A stretch of 64,000 nucleotides of DNA, from positions 1-64,000 of the forward strand of contig CACHOG010000003.1 in assembly GCA_902581445.1 (NCBI GenBank), read 5' to 3'. The stretch is from an uncultured Pelagibacteraceae bacterium. Lineage in GTDB: Bacteria > Pseudomonadota > Alphaproteobacteria > Pelagibacterales > Pelagibacteraceae. Positions 25,915 to 36,050 of this stretch are shown piece by piece. How positions within the stretch are numbered: position 1 is the stretch's first letter; each line of letters begins with the position of its first letter. A program made the translations under genes and the position numbers. The notes beneath the pieces were generated by a model that saw only the letters and a list, made by a program, of their open reading frames with translations, made no database searches and had not been told where the DNA came from.

Positions 25915-26759
25915 TGTTTAGATTATTAGTATTTTACACAATATTAACATCCTCTATAATGATAGGTGTTGTATTAGCAGATTACGAAATTATATCAAAA
26001 AAACCCAATTATCTAAAAAGAGGACCTGGATATAGTGAGGCGAAGATTGCGAATTATTTAAAAAAAGAAGTTCATAAAGCAAACTACTCTATTATAAAAG
26101 ACCCAACAGGCACATCTCCCATTGAAATAATTGAAAACTTTAGTCCTAGAAAAGGTGATTGTGGTAATTATAAAAGCTTTGGTGGAAAAATGGGTGGGCA
26201 AACGGACTGTAACAGTGACAGATTAAGACTTGAGGTAGCGCTTAAAAAAGAATTGAGAACAGGTAAAAAGCCTAAAGAATATTGGTATGGTTATTATTTC
26301 TATGTTCCCGATACACCTGATAATTTTGTAGATAAGTTTTTACAACCGTACATAACACAGTTCTACGGTTTTAATAAAACTGGTGGTCAAGACTCTGGGG
26401 GTTATGCTCCTCAAGTCTCTGCCTCAATATCACACGGTAAACTATATGTTGCAGGTGCATATGTAATTGATGAAAAAAATCTAAAAGGTAAATGGCATAA
26501 AGTTGAATTTAATATTAGATGGTCAAAACAATATGATGGTTTTATTAAAGTGTATATTAATGATGAATTAAAAGTTGATAGAGAAGGTTTTAAAACATCT
26601 CATCATGATTATGTAGAATTTAAATATGGTTCATATAACCATAAAGATTTTGGTTATATTTATCCCGAAGGATATCAGTTCCCTTCTCATACAATATTCT
26701 TTGCTGGTTTTAGTATAAGTAAAGATAGAGCAAAATTAAAAGTTAATAATATTAAATGA
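25911..26759 (+). CDS. Secreted polysaccharide-lyase-like protein, copy 1
   Basis: A 282-residue protein with a signal peptide (about residues 1-23, ending VVLA). The pattern [21 protein letters not shown], a QFYG strand and GKWHKVEFNIRW followed by GFIKVYINDEL resembles the jelly-roll fold of heparinase-I/glucuronan-lyase-type proteins (PF14099). I infer this from memory; catalytic residues cannot be confirmed. It is paralogous to the next gene (shared [35 protein letters not shown]). Both starts overlap the preceding stops by four bases. It is set inside the purine operon, with more Gly codons than the surrounding genes. Confidence 0.6.
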   Translation: MMFRLLVFYTILTSSIMIGVVLADYEIISKKPNYLKRGPGYSEAKIANYLKKEVHKANYSIIKDPTGTSPIEIIENFSPRKGDCGNYKSFGGKMGGQTDCNSDRLRLEVALKKELRTGKKPKEYWYGYYFYVPDTPDNFVDKFLQPYITQFYGFNKTGGQDSGGYAPQVSASISHGKLYVAGAYVIDEKNLKGKWHKVEFNIRWSKQYDGFIKVYINDELKVDREGFKTSHHDYVEFKYGSYNHKDFGYIYPEGYQFPSHTIFFAGFSISKDRAKLKVNNIK

Positions 26760-27622
26760 AAATTAGAATTAAACTATATTATATATTGATAACTTTTTTA
26801 ATGATGATCGGTGTTGTATTTGCCGAAGTTATATCAAAAGATCCTAACTATATAAAAGATAGAGGTTATGCTGGTGGCGTTAAGTTTAATAAGGTGCATA
26901 TTGCTAACTATCAAAAGAAGGAATTAAAAAATCACAATTATACCATCATTAAAGATCCAACAGGTAGATTCGATATAATTGAAAGTATTAGTCCTAGAAC
27001 AGGTGATTGTGGTACAGCAGGTCATTTCTGGCAGGCAAACAAAGTTAAGATAGGTACTGGCACTACTGATTGTAATAGTAATAGATTAAGACTAGAGGTG
27101 TCTATGTCTAAAGATATTAGAACAGCTAAAAAAGATAAAAATATTTGGTTCAGTTATTATATCTATGTACCTGATACACCTGATAATTTAGTTGATCCAT
27201 TGTTACAACCTTATATTACACAATTCTATGGTTCAAATCATAAAGAGTATGGTGGTCAAAACAGAGGCGGTTACGGTCCTCAATTCTCTGCTTCTATATA
27301 CAACGGCAAACTAACTATGGATGGTGTGACATTGGTTGATAAAGAAAATCTAAAAGGTAAGTGGCACTTGATTGAGTTTAATATATTGTATTCCAGAACA
27401 AACGGTTATGTAAGAGCATATATTAATGGTGAATTAAAAGTAAACAGAGAAGGCTTTCAAACATCAAAACATAGTCATACCCATGTTAAGTATGGTACAT
27501 ATATGCATCCTGAATATGGTGGTGCTGGTTATCCTGAAGGATATAAGTTTCCAGGACACACTATATACTTTGCTGAGGTTTCTTTTGCTACAGAGAGAAG
27601 TAAATTAAAGACATCTAAATAA
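26756..27622 (+). CDS. Secreted polysaccharide-lyase-like protein, copy 2
   Basis: A 288-residue paralogue of the previous gene, with a signal peptide (about residues 1-23, ending VVFA). It retains the same order of motifs: [46 protein letters not shown] and [11 protein letters not shown]. Identity with copy 1 is clear but moderate, so the duplication is not recent. It overlaps copy 1 by four bases and purL by one (TAATG). It may bind or cut an anionic polysaccharide in the periplasm; function is unproven. Confidence 0.6.
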   Translation: MKIRIKLYYILITFLMMIGVVFAEVISKDPNYIKDRGYAGGVKFNKVHIANYQKKELKNHNYTIIKDPTGRFDIIESISPRTGDCGTAGHFWQANKVKIGTGTTDCNSNRLRLEVSMSKDIRTAKKDKNIWFSYYIYVPDTPDNLVDPLLQPYITQFYGSNHKEYGGQNRGGYGPQFSASIYNGKLTMDGVTLVDKENLKGKWHLIEFNILYSRTNGYVRAYINGELKVNREGFQTSKHSHTHVKYGTYMHPEYGGAGYPEGYKFPGHTIYFAEVSFATERSKLKTSK

Positions 27623-29814
27623 TGCTTGTTAACGAGAAAATTGCAATTGAACATGGTTTGAAATCAGATGAATATAAAAAAATTTGTCAGTTACTGAAGA
27701 GAACTCCAAATATTACTGAGCTCGGAATTTTTTCAGCTATGTGGAATGAACATTGTTCATATAAATCTTCGAGGAAGCACTTAAAAAATCTTCACACACA
27801 AGGCAAAAGAGTAATACAGGGACCTGGAGAGAATGCTGGTGTTATCGATGTTGATGATGAAGATGCCATCGTTTTTAAAATTGAAAGTCATAATCACCCA
27901 TCATTTATAGAACCATATCAGGGTGCTGCAACTGGTGTAGGTGGTATCATGAGAGATGTTTTTACAATGGGTGCAAGACCTATAGCAAATTTAAATTCAA
28001 TACATTTTGGATCAACTCAACACAAAAAAACAAAAAATTTATTAAGAGGAGTTGTGAAAGGAATTGGTGGTTATGGAAATTGCATTGGAGTACCAACAAT
28101 TGGTGGTCAAACATGTTTTGACGAGTCTTATAATGGAAATATTTTAGTAAATGCAATGACACTTGGTTTAGTTAATAAGAAAAAAATTTTTTACTCAAAA
28201 GCAGCTGGTATTGGTAAACCTGTAATATATGTTGGATCAAAAACTGGAAGAGATGGAATACATGGTGCTAGCATGGCGTCAGCAGTATTTGATGATAAAA
28301 TTGAAGAAAAAAAACCAACAGTACAAGTTGGAGATCCGTTTACAGAAAAACTTTTACTGGAGGCATGTTTAGAATTAATGGCTGATGATTCTATTATATC
28401 AATTCAAGATATGGGTGCAGCAGGATTAACATCGTCAAGCATTGAAATGGCTTCAAAAGGTAAACTAGGAATAGAACTAGACTTAAGCAAAGTTCCATGC
28501 AGAGAAGAAAAAATGACACCTTATGAAATTATGTTATCTGAGAGTCAAGAAAGAATGCTTATTGTGCTTGAGAATGGAAAAGAGGAAAATGCGAAAAAAA
28601 TATTCGATAAATGGGATTTGGACTTTGCTGTAATTGGAAAAACAACAACTTCAAAAAAAATTGAACTTTATTTCGATAGTAAAAAAGTTGCGGACATTCC
28701 AATTGATTTTTTAGCCGAAGATGCTCCTGAATATGATCGTAAATGGAAAAAAACAAAACTACCTCAAAAAATAAAATTTAAAAAAGAGAATTTTAAATCT
28801 CTTAAGATAAATAATTGTTTAATAAAATTACTTTCAAATCCAAATATTTGTGAAAAAAAATGGATATGGAACCAGTACGATCACACAGTTATGGGAGACA
28901 CCATACAAAAACCTGGTGGTGATGCTGGTGTTGTAAGAATTCATGGAACTGAGAAAGCAGTTGCTGCAAGTGTGGACTCTTCAGCGACATATTGTTTTGC
29001 CCATCCTCTAACTGGAGGAAAACAAGTGGTATGTGAAAGTTGGAGAAATCTAATTTCAGTGGGTGCTGAGCCAATTGCAATAACTAATTGCTTAAATTTT
29101 GGAAATCCTGAGAAAGAAAAAAATATGGGTGAGTTTGTTGAATGTGTACAGGGCATATCTGAGGCGTGTAAATATTTAGATTTCCCGGTCGTTTCTGGAA
29201 ATGTTTCTTTTTATAATGAAACAAAAGATAAAGGTATTAAGCCCACCCCATCAATTGGTGGAGTTGGATTATTAAAAAATTACAAAAATATGTTAACTAT
29301 GGATCTAAAAAACGAGGGTAATGTAATACTTGTTATTGGTAAAACAGAAGGTCATATAGACCAAAGTGTGTTTGCAAGAAACATTCTAAATGAAAAAAAA
29401 GGTCCTCCACCAGAAATTAATCTTTTTAATGAAAAAAATAATGGTTCTACAGTTATGAAATTAATAAAGGAAAAACTTATACTATCTTGTAGAGATGTAT
29501 CCCTTGGTGGAATTATTGTAGCTATTGCGAAAATGTGTATTAAAGGAAAAAAAGGAGTTAAATTAAATAAATTGAAAAGTTTGATAAATAAATTTGAGTT
29601 TTTTTTCAGTGAAGATCAAGGAAGATACATAATTGAAGTTTCTAAGAAAAACTTAAAAAAAATTGAAAATATCCTAAAAGAGAACTCAGTACACTTTGAT
29701 AATTTAGGGGAAGTTCAAAAAGATAATTATATTAATATAGATAATGAAAAGATATCAGTTGACGAATTATCTAAACATAATAAAAATTGGCTAATGGAGT
29801 ACATGGTGCAATAA
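27622..29814 (+). CDS. purL: FGAM synthase large subunit PurL (short type)
   Basis: A 730-residue PurL of the small type that works with PurS and PurQ. It has the duplicated AIRS-synthase-like architecture; motifs are [14 protein letters not shown] near residue 37, [11 protein letters not shown] near 85 and GGDAGVVRI in the second half. It catalyses the ATP-dependent amidation of FGAR to FGAM. The stop overlaps the BolA start (TAATG at 29812). Confidence 0.96.
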   Translation: MLVNEKIAIEHGLKSDEYKKICQLLKRTPNITELGIFSAMWNEHCSYKSSRKHLKNLHTQGKRVIQGPGENAGVIDVDDEDAIVFKIESHNHPSFIEPYQGAATGVGGIMRDVFTMGARPIANLNSIHFGSTQHKKTKNLLRGVVKGIGGYGNCIGVPTIGGQTCFDESYNGNILVNAMTLGLVNKKKIFYSKAAGIGKPVIYVGSKTGRDGIHGASMASAVFDDKIEEKKPTVQVGDPFTEKLLLEACLELMADDSIISIQDMGAAGLTSSSIEMASKGKLGIELDLSKVPCREEKMTPYEIMLSESQERMLIVLENGKEENAKKIFDKWDLDFAVIGKTTTSKKIELYFDSKKVADIPIDFLAEDAPEYDRKWKKTKLPQKIKFKKENFKSLKINNCLIKLLSNPNICEKKWIWNQYDHTVMGDTIQKPGGDAGVVRIHGTEKAVAASVDSSATYCFAHPLTGGKQVVCESWRNLISVGAEPIAITNCLNFGNPEKEKNMGEFVECVQGISEACKYLDFPVVSGNVSFYNETKDKGIKPTPSIGGVGLLKNYKNMLTMDLKNEGNVILVIGKTEGHIDQSVFARNILNEKKGPPPEINLFNEKNNGSTVMKLIKEKLILSCRDVSLGGIIVAIAKMCIKGKKGVKLNKLKSLINKFEFFFSEDQGRYIIEVSKKNLKKIENILKENSVHFDNLGEVQKDNYINIDNEKISVDELSKHNKNWLMEYMVQ

Positions 29815-30059
29815 TGGCAATGAATGTAAAGGAATTGGAAGCTCTTATTAAAGAGGCTTTTCCAGATGCAACTGTTGAGATTCAAGACTTAGCAGGTGAT
29901 GAAAATCATTATTCTGCGACAGTAATCTCATCTCAATTTGCAGGAAAAAGTAAAATAGAACAGCATAAAATGGTATATAGTTCGCTAAAGGGCAAAATGG
30001 GAAATCAATTACATGCACTTGCCTTGAAAACGAAGGAGAAAAATGGATCAACAAATTAA
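29814..30059 (+). CDS. BolA-family protein
   Basis: About 81 residues from the ATG at 29814, which overlaps the purL stop. An upstream in-frame TTG at 29787 would add nine residues inside purL and is unlikely. The sequence (LIKEAFPDATVEIQDLAGDENHYSATVIS, then KMVYSSLKGKMGNQLHALALKT) matches the BolA/IbaG class, whose conserved C-terminal His binds an iron-sulphur cluster with monothiol glutaredoxin. The glutaredoxin gene follows with a 17-base overlap, supporting this partnership. Confidence 0.92.
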   Translation: MAMNVKELEALIKEAFPDATVEIQDLAGDENHYSATVISSQFAGKSKIEQHKMVYSSLKGKMGNQLHALALKTKEKNGSTN

Positions 30060-30375
30060 AGAAACAATAAGTAACGAGATAAAAGGAAATGACGTATGCC
30101 TATTTATGAAAGGTTCGCCTGATGCGCCTCAGTGTGGTTTTTCTTTAGCAGTGGCTAATATATTAAAAGTTTTAGAAGTAAATTTTAAAAGTGTAGATGT
30201 TTTGCAAAACCAGGATATACGACAAGGTATTAAAGATTATAGTGATTGGCCAACTATACCTCAACTATATATCAAAAATGAATTTATTGGTGGGTGCGAT
30301 ATCATCAAAGAAATGTTCGAAAATGGCGAATTGAAAAAAGTTTTAAAGGATAAAAATATACCACATAAATCATGA
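30043..30375 (+). CDS. grxD: Monothiol glutaredoxin (Grx4 type)
   Basis: A 110-residue protein with the CGFS active site (PQCGFSLA, near residue 26) and WPTIPQLYI with the cis-Pro loop, followed by GGCDI. Grx4 proteins carry and transfer [2Fe-2S] clusters together with BolA. An AAGGAG Shine-Dalgarno at 30033-30038 lies within the bolA 3' end and supports the start. It overlaps the next small gene by four bases. Confidence 0.95.
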   Translation: MDQQIKETISNEIKGNDVCLFMKGSPDAPQCGFSLAVANILKVLEVNFKSVDVLQNQDIRQGIKDYSDWPTIPQLYIKNEFIGGCDIIKEMFENGELKKVLKDKNIPHKS

Positions 30376-30638
30376 AGCAATTCATTTATAAAACTTTAAT
30401 AGCAGTTGTTGCTATAGTTTTAGTTTATGAATTAACGATTGCAAAACAGATTAAAGAATTTACATCTCAAAGTGAGGTTCTTATGACAAAAGAAGGTCGT
30501 AAGGATGGAGTAAACAAAATCAGAGAAGAATTAAAAAAAGCTGTAAAAAAAGAGCGTTATTTATCTAAAGAAGATGCCAAATTAATAAATCAATTTATTC
30601 AAAAAATAAAAAAAGAAATTAGAGAAAGCTCAGATTAA
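30372..30638 (+). CDS. Small membrane-anchored hypothetical protein
   Basis: An 88-residue protein with one hydrophobic segment (about residues 6-23) and a strongly charged, probably helical remainder rich in Lys and Glu. I do not recognise a family. It is translationally coupled to grxD (ATGA overlap) and its stop overlaps the convergent gene's stop in TTAA. It may be an inner-membrane anchored periplasmic or cytoplasmic helix; no function is proposed. Confidence 0.65.
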   Translation: MKQFIYKTLIAVVAIVLVYELTIAKQIKEFTSQSEVLMTKEGRKDGVNKIREELKKAVKKERYLSKEDAKLINQFIQKIKKEIRESSD

Positions 30639-32215
30639 TTACAGTACCATAAACTACCAGCACTTATAGATCTTAAATCAAATAAATAATTAAACGTTTC
30701 ATTTTTAACCAGTTCACAGTCTTTAGGATTTGAACGTTTTATATTTCTAACATTTTTTATTACATAATATGGTCTATCTTTGGCAGAGTCTAACTCACTA
30801 TATGATTTAAAGCACTTGAAATCATAATTTTGTAAAAAAACATCTGAATATTGACCTCCGTAAATACAATTACTTTTTTTAAATTCTTTGGTTTTATAAT
30901 CTTTTATAATCTGATTACTTAATGATTTATTACTTATACCCCAATAATCTATTTCAAAGTTTTTATTTATATTATAAAATTTTGCAAAAGAATTCATCCA
31001 TGTGTACTGATAAGGGTTTATAGAAACATTTTCAGCTACAAAAAATATTGAAGTTATAATCCCAAATATTAAAAATATTTTTTTATTATATAAATAAATA
31101 CAGCTTAAACTTATTATAAATATTAGAGGGATTAAGAACATAACATGTCTAAGTTCATCGTAAATAGCCACCTTGAAAATAATAAAAATGGCTAAAACAG
31201 CAACTAAGGTTATCAAAAGAGATATAATAATAAAGTTTGCAAATTTATTTTTGGATAGTTTACTTTCACAAAAAGGATATAAAACTAAACCAAATAATAC
31301 AATAATTGGTAATTTAAAAAATAACCAAATAAAATAATAGCTCGCAGGAAGATCCAATGCTTTCATACATTTTCCTAAAGTTGTTGTGCAAACATCTTGT
31401 TGATACTTTCCCATCCACGCAATTGAATTAATTATTTCAAGTGGATTATGCCAGAAAATTGGGTTCATGATATAAATCAGAAATAATGTAGAAGTGGTGA
31501 ATATGAATAAATTTTTTCTTTGTTTTTTGATTAATGTTAAGAGATCTTGTTTATATGTTTCAGAAAATACAATTAAAAATATTAAGTATTGTAAAAAAAT
31601 AAGTAAACCAAGAGTCCTTATAGAAATCAAAAATGCAGTTAAAGACGATAAAATTACAAGCAATTTTAAAGATATATAATTATTAGTTTTAAAATTTTGA
31701 ATTAATATAATTATATAATAAGTGCAAATTACCCAAACCGACAAAAATGGTATGTCTTTAGGGTTAAATAAAGAATGACCAAATAGATAAGGAAATAGAA
31801 AATAAATTCCTGTAGAAATGATAGCAAAATTATCATCATCATTGATAATTTTAAAGATTTTAAAGAGAAAAATTCCTGAAGTAAAAAAGATTAAGAAAAT
31901 AGCGATATGCTTTGAGATTAATAATCCTCCATATTCACTTAATTGATAAGTTTTTCCTACTAAATCAGAAAATAAAAATTGTACTGGTTGACTGATATAA
32001 TGGAAGCCTATGCCGTGATATCTATCCTTGAAACTTAAAAAACTAGCATATTCGCCTGTGCCTAAAAAATCTTTAACTGCTTGAACATTGTAGGTCCAAT
32101 TTTGTTGTTCATGAAATTCATCATGAGATATTCCTGTATTTAAAGAAAGATAAATGCCTAAAACTAGATAAGCAAAAGCTAAAAAAACTGAAATTTTTTT
32201 AAAAGATAAATTCAA
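30635..32215 (-). CDS. GT39/ArnT-like polytopic glycosyltransferase
   Basis: A 526-residue membrane protein with about eleven hydrophobic segments. The first external loop contains SHDEFHEQ, consistent with the acidic catalytic motif of PMT/ArnT-type transferases that use polyprenyl-phosphate sugars. FNPKDIPFLSVW is a second conserved-looking segment. The only plausible start is a TTG at 32215 immediately after the rpsD stop, with an in-frame stop codon just upstream. It may modify a surface lipid, glycan or protein; the substrate is unknown. Confidence 0.75.
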   Translation of the reverse strand: MNLSFKKISVFLAFAYLVLGIYLSLNTGISHDEFHEQQNWTYNVQAVKDFLGTGEYASFLSFKDRYHGIGFHYISQPVQFLFSDLVGKTYQLSEYGGLLISKHIAIFLIFFTSGIFLFKIFKIINDDDNFAIISTGIYFLFPYLFGHSLFNPKDIPFLSVWVICTYYIIILIQNFKTNNYISLKLLVILSSLTAFLISIRTLGLLIFLQYLIFLIVFSETYKQDLLTLIKKQRKNLFIFTTSTLFLIYIMNPIFWHNPLEIINSIAWMGKYQQDVCTTTLGKCMKALDLPASYYFIWLFFKLPIIVLFGLVLYPFCESKLSKNKFANFIIISLLITLVAVLAIFIIFKVAIYDELRHVMFLIPLIFIISLSCIYLYNKKIFLIFGIITSIFFVAENVSINPYQYTWMNSFAKFYNINKNFEIDYWGISNKSLSNQIIKDYKTKEFKKSNCIYGGQYSDVFLQNYDFKCFKSYSELDSAKDRPYYVIKNVRNIKRSNPKDCELVKNETFNYLFDLRSISAGSLWYCN

Positions 32216-32833
32216 CTACCTTGAATAATATTCTATTACTAGGTTTGGTTCCATAACTACTGGATAAGGAACTTCTTCAAATTTTGGAACTCTGACAAAT
32301 TTTATTTTTTTATTTTTCTCATCAACTTGTAAATATTCAGGTACTTCCCTCTCTTTATTTGCAAGAGCTACATCTATTAAAGCTAATTGTTTAGATTTAT
32401 CTCTAACTTCTATAGTGTCTTCCTCTCTAACTTGATAGCTTGAAATATTAACTTTTTTTCCATTCACTTTAAGATGCCCGTGGTTAATAAGTTGTCTTGC
32501 TGAAAATATTGTAGTAGCTAATTTTGCTCTATAAACAATTGCATCCAATCTTCTCTCAAGTAAACCAATTAAATTTTCTGCACTATCACCTTTTTTCATA
32601 ATTGCTTTTTTATAAACATTTCTGAACTGTCTTTCGTTCATATTTCCATAATAACATTTAAGTTTTTGTTTAGCTTGCAATTGAACACCAAAGTCAGATG
32701 GTTTAGCAGATTTACTTTGTCCATGCTGTCCTGGTGGATAACTTCTAGTATTGAAAGGACTCTTAGGTCTACCCCAAAGATTTACTTTTAATCTTCTGTC
32801 AACTTTGTGTTTTGAGTTTAATCTTTTTGTCAT
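32216..32833 (-). CDS. rpsD: 30S ribosomal protein S4
   Basis: A 205-residue S4 protein with the usual N-terminal zinc-free form, the [14 protein letters not shown] segment near residue 27 and the S4 RNA-binding domain ([10 protein letters not shown] through [14 protein letters not shown]). It nucleates 30S assembly. No Shine-Dalgarno is visible before the ATG. It is followed with no gap by a GT39-like gene that begins with TTG. Confidence 0.97.
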   Translation of the reverse strand: MTKRLNSKHKVDRRLKVNLWGRPKSPFNTRSYPPGQHGQSKSAKPSDFGVQLQAKQKLKCYYGNMNERQFRNVYKKAIMKKGDSAENLIGLLERRLDAIVYRAKLATTIFSARQLINHGHLKVNGKKVNISSYQVREEDTIEVRDKSKQLALIDVALANKEREVPEYLQVDEKNKKIKFVRVPKFEEVPYPVVMEPNLVIEYYSR

Positions 32834-32861
32834 TTAATAAAAGGGTTTATAAACTTACTCA

Positions 32862-33587
32862 TCATTTTGTCAATCGACCTTTTTTAGCTAAACTTGCAAA
32901 TACACTAGATAAAATACGTGTTTCTTTATCTGAAAGTTCCATTCTATAAAAAATGTTTCTTAAATTTTCAAGCATTATAGGTTTTTTTTCTTTATGCTTA
33001 AAAAAATTAATTTCGTTCAGATTACTTATACATAAATTAATCATTGATTGAATTTCTTTTTTAGAAGCTTTCTTTACCTTTTTTGACTTTTTAAAATTAT
33101 TTGATTTAGAGTTTAAAAAACTTGATATGAATTGTGCAATTATTATTACACTATGTGATAAATTTAGAGAATTAAAATTAATATTCGTTGGAATTTGTAA
33201 AGTATAATTTGCATAACTAATCTCTTTATTTGATAGCCCTGATGCTTCAGAACCAAATAAAAATCCAATTTTTTTTCTAAAATCTATTTTTTTTAAATTC
33301 TCAAGATTAATATGTTTTATATTTTTGTTTCTAAATCTTGCAGATGTTGCAATTAATATATCAATATCACCAAGAGAACTTTCTAAATTAGTGAATACTT
33401 TACTTTTCTTTATAATGTCTTTTGCTCCTACCGATGTTGCTAATATTTTATCATTAGGAAAGATTGGTTTTGGTTCGATCAGATACAATTTTTGAAAATT
33501 AAAATTCTTTATTGCTCTTGCACATGCACCAATATTTTCTGAAAGCTGAGGTTTGTGTAAAATAAATGTAACTTTATTACTGTTCAT
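32862..33587 (-). CDS. trmJ: SPOUT tRNA/rRNA methyltransferase (TrmJ-like)
   Basis: A 241-residue SpoU-type methyltransferase. The N-terminal HKPQLSENIGACARAIKNF is typical of TrmJ/TrmH-like enzymes, and the trefoil-knot motifs are IGFLFGSEASGLSN and LNLSHSVIIIAQF. It likely 2'-O-methylates the tRNA wobble region (Cm32/Um32 in E. coli). The start at 33587 lies one base from the DUF1989 stop. The exact target nucleotide cannot be determined. Confidence 0.87.
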   Translation of the reverse strand: MNSNKVTFILHKPQLSENIGACARAIKNFNFQKLYLIEPKPIFPNDKILATSVGAKDIIKKSKVFTNLESSLGDIDILIATSARFRNKNIKHINLENLKKIDFRKKIGFLFGSEASGLSNKEISYANYTLQIPTNINFNSLNLSHSVIIIAQFISSFLNSKSNNFKKSKKVKKASKKEIQSMINLCISNLNEINFFKHKEKKPIMLENLRNIFYRMELSDKETRILSSVFASLAKKGRLTK

Positions 33588-34448
33588 TTATTTGATGCCA
33601 TGATTTCTATTATAATTTGACGTTGTCGAAGGATTAATTCCTTTTAAGAATTTTTTATCAACATCCCAAATTGAAACCTTTAATGGGTAACATTTTGCAA
33701 CATCAGATGAATGTTCTGATCCACAGTCTCCTCCTGGACAAGCAGATAAAACACCTAATAAATCTGTTTCGGCAAAAAATTCTAAAAAATCACCAGGTCT
33801 TACTGGACTGGACTTCATAAAATATTGTTTGGTTTCGTTAGTAAAACCAGTGAGCATAAATACATTTAAAACATCATGAACAATTTTTTCTGCATCATCT
33901 AGTTTGATTTTTTTTTCTGATACTAAAGCTCTAGTTAAATTTGAATGACAACAGTAATGATAATCATTATTTGATGTTAGCTTGTATGTATAAGGATCAC
34001 ATCTTGTACCTATGACGTCATGAACAGAACCTCCGTCCTTATCATAGCCATACCAGTCTAATGTATCCCATGTAATTGTAGCTAATGATCTTAGATATGG
34101 AAAGCTACTGAGCATTTTATCTCCAACTGAAACATGTGTTCCGTAAAGAGCTCTGGTTTTTCCAGAATAAAACTTTTCTTCTAAATTATCAGCTTGAAAT
34201 AGATTTAAATCTCCAACTTGTGGTCCCTCAATACTTTCTATTCTAAAAAAATTACCTGATTTAACTTTAAAAGTTTTTGCATCTCTTGGTGGGACTATGA
34301 TCTCATCAATTTGTTTAATATGTTTTCTTGCTTCATGTAAAATTTGAAGATCGTCATTTATATTATTATTTGGATAACAAACAACTGGTTCAGCTCCTAC
34401 CCTGCCTTTAATGTCAGTAGGTTTCTTTGAAAACATCTTAATTTTCAT
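33588..34448 (-). CDS. DUF1989 (urea carboxylase-associated family) protein
   Basis: A 286-residue protein matching the DUF1989 family. A conserved core with GTRCDPYT, DYHYCCHSNL and ACPGGDCGSEHS supplies several Cys and His that could bind metal. In other bacteria the family accompanies urea carboxylase or guanidine carboxylase genes, but no such genes are nearby. Here it sits between cimA and trmJ with no gaps, suggesting cotranscription. The reaction is not established. Confidence 0.85.
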   Translation of the reverse strand: MKIKMFSKKPTDIKGRVGAEPVVCYPNNNINDDLQILHEARKHIKQIDEIIVPPRDAKTFKVKSGNFFRIESIEGPQVGDLNLFQADNLEEKFYSGKTRALYGTHVSVGDKMLSSFPYLRSLATITWDTLDWYGYDKDGGSVHDVIGTRCDPYTYKLTSNNDYHYCCHSNLTRALVSEKKIKLDDAEKIVHDVLNVFMLTGFTNETKQYFMKSSPVRPGDFLEFFAETDLLGVLSACPGGDCGSEHSSDVAKCYPLKVSIWDVDKKFLKGINPSTTSNYNRNHGIK

Positions 34449-36050
34449 TTATTTACTTGCGGGAGCTTTATCCTTAAATAATTTGAAATCTAAACTATCA
34501 ATAAGAGCTTTAAATGATGCATCTATTATGTTTGGCGAAACTCCAATAGTAAACCAATTCTTCCCTTTAGAGTCTGTGCTTTCAATCGAAACTCTAGTAG
34601 TGGCCTCAGTTCCTGTATTTAATATTCTTACCTTGTAATCAACTAATTTTAAATCTTTTAAATATTCTGAATATTTTTCTAATCTGGTAACATTTTTTCT
34701 TATAGCGTTATCTAGAGCATGAACAGGTCCATTACCCTCACCTTCACAAACGATCTGCTCTCCATCCACTTCTAATTTTGCTTTTGCTCTAGAAATGATT
34801 TTATCTTGATCATTTTTTGAAACTGATACGTCATATTCTTTTATCGATATATACCTTGGAATTTCTCCTATTACTCTTCGAGCTAATAGTTCGAATGACG
34901 CATCAGCTCCATCATAACTATAACCAATAAACTCTCTATCTTTTACTTCTTCTAATAGTTTTTTGACTTTCGGGTCATTTTCCTTAATTTCTATTCCAAT
35001 TGTTTTTAGTCTAGACAAAATATTTGATTTCCCTGACTGATCTGAAACAACTATGTTTCTTGCATTACCAACATCTGAGGGATCAATGTGTTCATATGTT
35101 TTTGGGTCTTTTTGTACTGCCGAAACATGCAGGCCGCCTTTATGCGAAAATGCTGCAGCTCCAACATATGGTAAATGTTTATTTGGTTTTCTATTTAAAA
35201 TTTCATCAAGCAATCTTGAACATTGGGTAATGTGTTTTATATTTTTCTCTTTTATATTTATTTCAAATTTATCTGATAATTCTTTTTTAAGGTGAAATGT
35301 TGGAATAATTGACATTAAATTAGCATTACCACATCTTTCACCCAAACCATTAATTGTACCTTGTATTTGACGAGCACCAGATAAAACAGCTGCAATTGAA
35401 TTTGCAACAGCATTGCCAGTATCATTATGGGCGTGAATACCCAAATTTTTTCCTGGTATATGTTTAGATACCTCTTTCACTATTTCAGTTACTTCATGAG
35501 GTAATGTCCCACCATTAGTATCACATAGAACAATCCATTTAGCTCCATTATCATAAGCGGCTTTAATGCATTCTAAAGCATATTTTGAATTTGATTTATA
35601 ACCATCAAAAAAATGTTCTGCATCAAACATAAATTCTTTATTATTTTTAACAAAGTGTTTAGTGGTTTCACTTATGTTTTCTAAATTTTCTTCTTTTGAA
35701 ATACCTAGAGCTACATCAACATGAAAATCCCATGCTTTTCCCACAAGACAAACTGATGTTGTGTTTGAATTTAAAATTGACGATAAACCAGGATCATTTT
35801 CAGCACTACGTCCTGCTTTTTTAGTCATTCCAAAAGCAGTAAAGGTTGAATTTTTTAAATTTAAACCTTTTTGAAAAAATTCCGTATCAGAAGGATTAGC
35901 ACCTGGCCAACCTCCTTCTATATAATCTACACCTAAAGCATCTAATGCATGAGCAATTTTAGTTTTTTCATCAAGAGAAAAATGTACACCTTGGGTTTGA
36001 GCCCCATCTCTCAACGTTGTATCAAATATATATAGTCTTTCTTTACTCAT
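34449..36050 (-). CDS. cimA: Citramalate synthase
   Basis: A 533-residue enzyme with an N-terminal HMGL-like TIM barrel (DTTLRDGAQTQGV near residue 10, the metal/substrate segment EGGWPGANP, and HAHNDTGNA) and a C-terminal LeuA-type allosteric domain from about 400. It condenses acetyl-CoA and pyruvate to citramalate, the threonine-independent route to 2-oxobutyrate for isoleucine. The overall pattern is the citramalate synthase type rather than 2-isopropylmalate synthase. It overlaps cysS by four bases. Confidence 0.9.
   Translation of the reverse strand: MSKERLYIFDTTLRDGAQTQGVHFSLDEKTKIAHALDALGVDYIEGGWPGANPSDTEFFQKGLNLKNSTFTAFGMTKKAGRSAENDPGLSSILNSNTTSVCLVGKAWDFHVDVALGISKEENLENISETTKHFVKNNKEFMFDAEHFFDGYKSNSKYALECIKAAYDNGAKWIVLCDTNGGTLPHEVTEIVKEVSKHIPGKNLGIHAHNDTGNAVANSIAAVLSGARQIQGTINGLGERCGNANLMSIIPTFHLKKELSDKFEINIKEKNIKHITQCSRLLDEILNRKPNKHLPYVGAAAFSHKGGLHVSAVQKDPKTYEHIDPSDVGNARNIVVSDQSGKSNILSRLKTIGIEIKENDPKVKKLLEEVKDREFIGYSYDGADASFELLARRVIGEIPRYISIKEYDVSVSKNDQDKIISRAKAKLEVDGEQIVCEGEGNGPVHALDNAIRKNVTRLEKYSEYLKDLKLVDYKVRILNTGTEATTRVSIESTDSKGKNWFTIGVSPNIIDASFKALIDSLDFKLFKDKAPASK

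Noticed and set aside
34411-34638. Plus-strand open frame at the DUF1989/cimA junction
   Set aside because: Antisense to two clearly coding genes and without a start signal.
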